Of a DNA stretch of 64,000 nt, positions 59,829 through 64,000 are shown one piece after another. The notes beneath the pieces are model-generated. The model was not told where the DNA came from. It was given only the letters and a program-made list of their open reading frames with translations, and searched no databases. Made by a program: the position numbers and the translations under genes. This DNA is from Corallium rubrum. Its lineage: Eukaryota > Cnidaria > Anthozoa > Scleralcyonacea > Coralliidae. Where the stretch lies: positions 15,821,625 through 15,885,624 of the forward strand of contig OZ036005.1 of NCBI GenBank assembly GCA_964035015.1. Reading direction: 5' to 3'. Within the stretch, counting starts at the first letter, position 1; every line of letters starts with the position of its first letter.

Positions 59829-62620
59829 GTATCATTTTCATATTTGGTAGAAATAAAACAATTTGTGATTGATCAATTTTTTATTTTGACCCTGAAACTT
59901 GGTGTACTGTGTGGAAGCGAGAGGTTTCTTCTATCGAACATTGGCCTGTGCTTATGCATGGCGTTTGCAAACTTAAAAAAATATGTCGCGTCAGGATTGT
60001 AACTGTGCCGTAAGCAAGTTTCAGCAATTTTCAGAGTAAAAGAAAACTAACCTTGTCTGTTGTAAAAATGTGTGATATATATGGTAAAAGACCCAGCGCG
60101 GACACATTCTTCCGCGTATATAAAACGAGCTAAATCCTCAGAAGAACTTATTTCTTCAATTGGTCAAAGCACGGCCTTATCTTATATACAATACCAGCAA
60201 TTCATAAGAATCAATTGTACTTGCTCATGAAATTTCTTAAATGAAATTTCTTAAGAACTTTTAACTTTGCTTTGCTGTTTCTGTTAAAAACTACCTAGGT
60301 TGAGCTGTTATCTGAAAGCAATCAACCTGCAGCATTTGTTGAATCTATACCAACCAATCTTCAACAGAAGAATGTTTATAGGTTTACAAACTGTAACATT
60401 GTTAAATATTCAAGGTGCTGTATGTTAAATCATTACATGATAACTATCAAATCCTAAATCAAAGAAATGAGCATGCCTTATTGCCTCTTTATCACTGTCA
60501 ACTGTCTATCTTGAAAGTGGTTGAGTAATTACTCTCTGACAAGCATCTATCTTTTCATTTTTACAGGCTCCAGGAATGTTACTCCCAGTTGACCAAAAAT
60601 GCTGCAGAATTTGCTGGAGGATAGTGTTTTAGTGAAAAACAGTCAGTTCTAAAGAATTTCTGGTATTGGTGGAAAAATTATTTGTTCCCATGAGTGGTTT
60701 GTTTTTGCAAAAGTTTTCTTCAAGTCAACTGCTTTTTTCCTCACCTTCAACTTCATGAAAACAAGCTTGAAAGTCTTGAAATAACCCTGAGATACAATTC
60801 AGAAATTCTTATTTTAGACCAAATTTAGTGGAATCCAATACTGGTGCTAATGCCAATGTAATAATTTTTTCTTCATTTATCTGCTTTGTGTAATAGTTGC
60901 CAGAGTTTGTAAATAGTTATTAAATTTTTAATAAAAATACTTGAACCAGTTGGTACTCTCAATGTTGAATGCTTTGATACCTTATCTTCACTATTAGTGT
61001 CAACCAACTCAAACTTGAAATATTTTTAAATCCACTTTGCTAGCCATATTAATGTTTTTGTTTTAATTTTCTTTTAATGTTACCGTTTTGTATCGATTTA
61101 TACCTAGTTAGTTTAATAACCCTCTGATACCCAAGCAAAAAATTGTTGATAAGGAAAAGAGTCATGTTATCAATCATTGTAACAACCGCTCACCGGTGAA
61201 TATCAATTACTCGTTGCCAGGCTTCGCATCACACGTCGATCAGCTCTCCCATTGCCGTTGCACCGCCCAGTATATAAGCGCCCTGGTTTACACGGTCATT
61301 TAATAATCCCTTACTAAAACACATACACCATTATTCAACATGGCGGACGAGCTATATTTTTGGTTTTGGAAGCTTCTTTTAGGTAGCGTGCGTTAAAGAA
61401 CAACTGAAGACATCGGTACACAAGAAAGAGTAATAGCTAAAAGAAAGAAAGAAACAAAGAGACAAAGAATGGCGCGATGGAAGCTTCTACAGCAGGGCAA
61501 AAAAATACATTTTATCGTATTAACAGCCATTACAGTTCTTCAATACCAAGGCTGATATGTTTGAGGCAACTCCGTCGGCATAACAATTTAATAGTTTGTC
61601 TTCAATCACCTTCTGTCGATGGCTTAGAAATCTTCCTTCATTGCCAACATCGCCAGATACTTCACACATGTTACTTGCCATTGTTTACAGTGTTCTCCTT
61701 GCAAAAATTTGAAGTTGTGTTCTAAACACTTGTCACAAAACAACTAGGTTTTTTTCCCAATTTTTGACTCTTTCAAAAGGGTCTCAAACATTGCTACGAA
61801 CTTCCGTTTCTAAACCTCTTGTCTAACCCGTTTCTCTTTTCAAAAACGTATTTCCGGTCCACACACGCTCGCAAGGGGTCACGCAGATTACCGCTTTACC
61901 GATATGCACAGGTCAGAGCGCAGGCTCAAGTCATAAAAAGTGCTGACGCAAGGGGGCTATAGCTGCAGGTATACTACTACTGTCATATGTGCACAATGAG
62001 TTATCATGAACAGAAAAGGTTAGATATCTTTCCTATTACAAAAATATGGGCTGGACTTAAAGGCAGCATGTGCGTGTTTCTACCCACAACACCAAACATG
62101 TAGAATTCCAAGTGATTTCGTTTCACAATAGCAAGGATATGTAACCTTCTCTCGGTAACTCATAATACTCATTATGCAAGTGTGACGTAAAAAGTTGTGT
62201 CATTTGCATATCGAACAAACTGGAATATCTCAAAGACGAAGCAACTCAAGCAAGGAAACCAAAAACTGCAAAAGATGTTACTCTATCATTTTAAATGTTC
62301 TTTTCAATAAGACAAACTTATAAGCTCTGAACTGGAAAGGTATCGATAGGTTTGGAAATGTATATGACACTGTGGATTAGCATCTGGGGCCCAGTGTCAA
62401 ACTCGTGCACGCTAATTGTCGATTTGATATGTCAAGCTCATATAAACTAAATAGATCAAAACCAGGCAACAAAAACGTGAAAGAGACTCATGCAGCGTCT
62501 CCTGATCACCCCATGCATGTTTCCCAAAATGTCTAGATGATCAAGGTTTCACTTTGGTAACACCTGTACCAAAACGTTTCCGATCGATCCAGCGTGGGTA
62601 TCGTTCATGACAACTAACAT
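59829..62620. other. Right flank of the Polinton, no gene recognised
   Basis: A/T-rich sequence without supported genes. 61217-61300 is an inverted copy of the repeat at 37397-37485. 62093-62310 is a diverged copy of the right half of the fold-back repeat at 14270-14690. Confidence 0.45.
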
Positions 62621-62626
62621 CCCTGT

Positions 62627-63515
62627 ATGAAACCTGAAGACACCATGCAAAGTGCCAAACATCCCGATCGCACAGGCAAATGGCTTCTCATTTCTTATAT
62701 ACTGGCATGGAACGTACTTAAAAGCTATACCGTAGTACTTCAGGATGACATCATGAGAGACCGAATCAATAGCCTTGTTGATTCAATAACTGACCTCTTT
62801 TCAACTGAGATAAGGTACCATCACAAGTGTTGGCATGTAAGTACATTGGCGCCTATCAAATGATGTCTGTTGAAGAACAGCCCAATCTCCTCAACGAAGT
62901 GACATTTCGTGAGGCACAGACTATGTTTATAGACCATGTTCGTCGGGTTATTTTTGAAGACCATGAGATCAGGACGCTCCAAGGGTTGCCGCGTAATTAT
63001 AAAAGCATTGTGGGCACATATGGCATCCCGACGTCAGGTGTCAACTCGAGCTACACTATGTGAAGAAGAATCGAAATATAGTAAGGTTAGATATACTGCC
63101 GAAACTGAGAACGTAGGAGTCTAACGTTTCGAGCGAAGGCCCTTCGCCCTTGGTTTCCATGTACGCCCTCAGGAAAATTAGATCGAGGTTGTCTACGATA
63201 TCGACGGTGGTGTTTTATACATGTACCGACGCCACTGTCTCCTCACTTGGAATAAACCATGAACAACTAATAGAGAATGTGGCGAGCAGGCTGAGGAATG
63301 AGGTCAAACAAACAACAATCCCCTGGTCACCACAAGTTGCTGAACTCGAGCAGGAGGAAAATATTCCCTCTCTACTTGTTCAACTTATCTCGTCATTCAA
63401 GAAACCTGGTCAGGTCGAGCATGATGCCAAAGCACGTGCACTAACTTCAATGATTACCTACTACGTTACTGGCAGTCCAGCAACTACTACAACTAGAAAT
63501 TACGATCGCAAGTGA
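62627..63515 (+). pseudogene. Decayed copy of a multicopy gene of unknown function
   Basis: Fragments in different frames read 'LQDDIMRDRINSLVDSITDL', 'YHHKCWHV', then 'NEVTFREAQTMFIDHVRRVIFEDHEIRTLQGL', 'IVGTYGI', then 'ATVSSLGINHEQLIENVASRLRNEV' and 'LVQLISSFKKPGQ', 'ALTSMITYYVTG'. The order looks like one ~400-aa protein type that I recall as highly repeated and uncharacterised in cnidarians, probably tied to a mobile element. Several frame changes make it non-functional. Confidence 0.55.
63122..63150 (-). ncRNA. Hammerhead relic
   Basis: The minus strand reads 'GAAGGGCCUUCGCUC' followed by GAAACGUU, matching helix II, GAAAC and the minimal helix III of the truncated hammerhead type, but CUGAUGA is destroyed. 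It is a relic inside the decayed gene region. Confidence 0.35.
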
Positions 63516-63595
63516 TGTGCTGCCTCAAATGGGACAAAAACCTTTAACCTACTCCACAAACAACTCTATGTAGTCTGTGGCCAATGTGACACCCC

Positions 63596-63718
63596 TTTGT
63601 CCACTCCACCCGATTGCCCACTCCACCCGAGTTTGCCCACTCCACCCAAGTTTGCTCACTCCACCCAGGTTTGCTCACTCCACCTGCAAGTTTACCCACT
63701 CCACCCAAGTTTTTCTCA
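63596..63718 (+). repeat. ~19-bp minisatellite
   Basis: About seven copies of 'gtttgcccactccaccca' with variation run head to tail. Open frames through it are repeat artefacts. The rest of the window to 64000 holds no recognised feature. Confidence 0.85.
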
Positions 63719-64000
63719 CCTCTTCCCAGCAGGACAGTGGAAAGTCCAAAAATGTAATATTAATTACAATAGACAGAGTATTTACACATTTCTTCTATAT
63801 TTTTTAATTATAAAATTGAAAACTACAAGTTACTATAACTTATCGCTTGATACAATATGGCAAGGGTTTTGACAGGATTATACACACAATTAATATACAA
63901 ATATTAAATAATCATCCCTCTTGCTCTAATGCTGTGGCAAAACTGTCAATGCAATTTCTATGCTTAATCATGTTTTGACAAATCTAGAGCTTCAATAAAA

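Noticed and set aside
63577..63872. Two His/Pro/Thr-rich ORFs near the right edge
   Set aside because: Translations of the ~19-bp minisatellite, not genes.

Overview
The window is repeat-rich animal DNA, most likely from a cnidarian and probably an anthozoan. Evidence: spliced genes with GT..AG introns, CR1-type LINEs, Penelope-like and DIRS retroelements, hammerhead ribozymes, many MITE/fold-back elements, and a Polinton whose hypothetical proteins resemble families I associate with cnidarian genomes. The species call is inference; no single-copy host gene was recognised.

Layout. 1-2.5 kb: three tandem ~245-bp repeats, then a decayed 3' half of a DUF4806-type gene. 2.53-8.66 kb: a 6.1-kb element with ~1.9-kb inverted arms and a perfect 4-bp target duplication. 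Its arms carry an AP-1-like site array, a TATA box and a 160-aa protein of unknown family; its core holds a diverged third relative of that protein, a C2H2-like protein and the tail of a virus-type packaging ATPase. 9-22.5 kb: a frameshifted CACTA/EnSpm-like transposase gene followed by an intact ten-exon DUF4806-like gene (443 aa, every splice phase consistent), flanked by blocks of AACGTT-rich repeats. 22.9-29.2 kb: a (TA)n-flanked palindrome, two complete hammerhead ribozymes, a frameshifted CR1 LINE and a Penelope-like GIY-YIG fragment. 31.2-35.0 kb: a decayed DIRS element with an open tyrosine recombinase. 36.0-37.4 kb: two well-bounded MITE/fold-back elements. 37.5-42.3 kb: a CR1 LINE with both ORFs open.

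43,014-59,828 is a complete Polinton/Maverick: a 16.8-kb element with ~0.5-kb nearly identical terminal inverted repeats and a perfect 6-bp duplication (TAAGAA). All 18 predicted ORFs are open. They include protein-primed DNA polymerase B, chromodomain integrase, packaging ATPase, a double-jelly-roll major capsid candidate and a minor capsid candidate. It also carries a deoxynucleoside kinase, a PD-(D/E)XK-type nuclease, a zinc-ribbon protein and several small membrane proteins; I found no adenain-like maturation protease. Many of its genes have a TATA/TATAT motif touching the start codon. Polymerase, kinase and nuclease would serve replication and nucleotide supply, the capsid/ATPase block virion assembly, and the integrase insertion.

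59.8-64 kb is non-coding flank, a decayed copy of a multicopy cnidarian-type gene, and a ~19-bp minisatellite.
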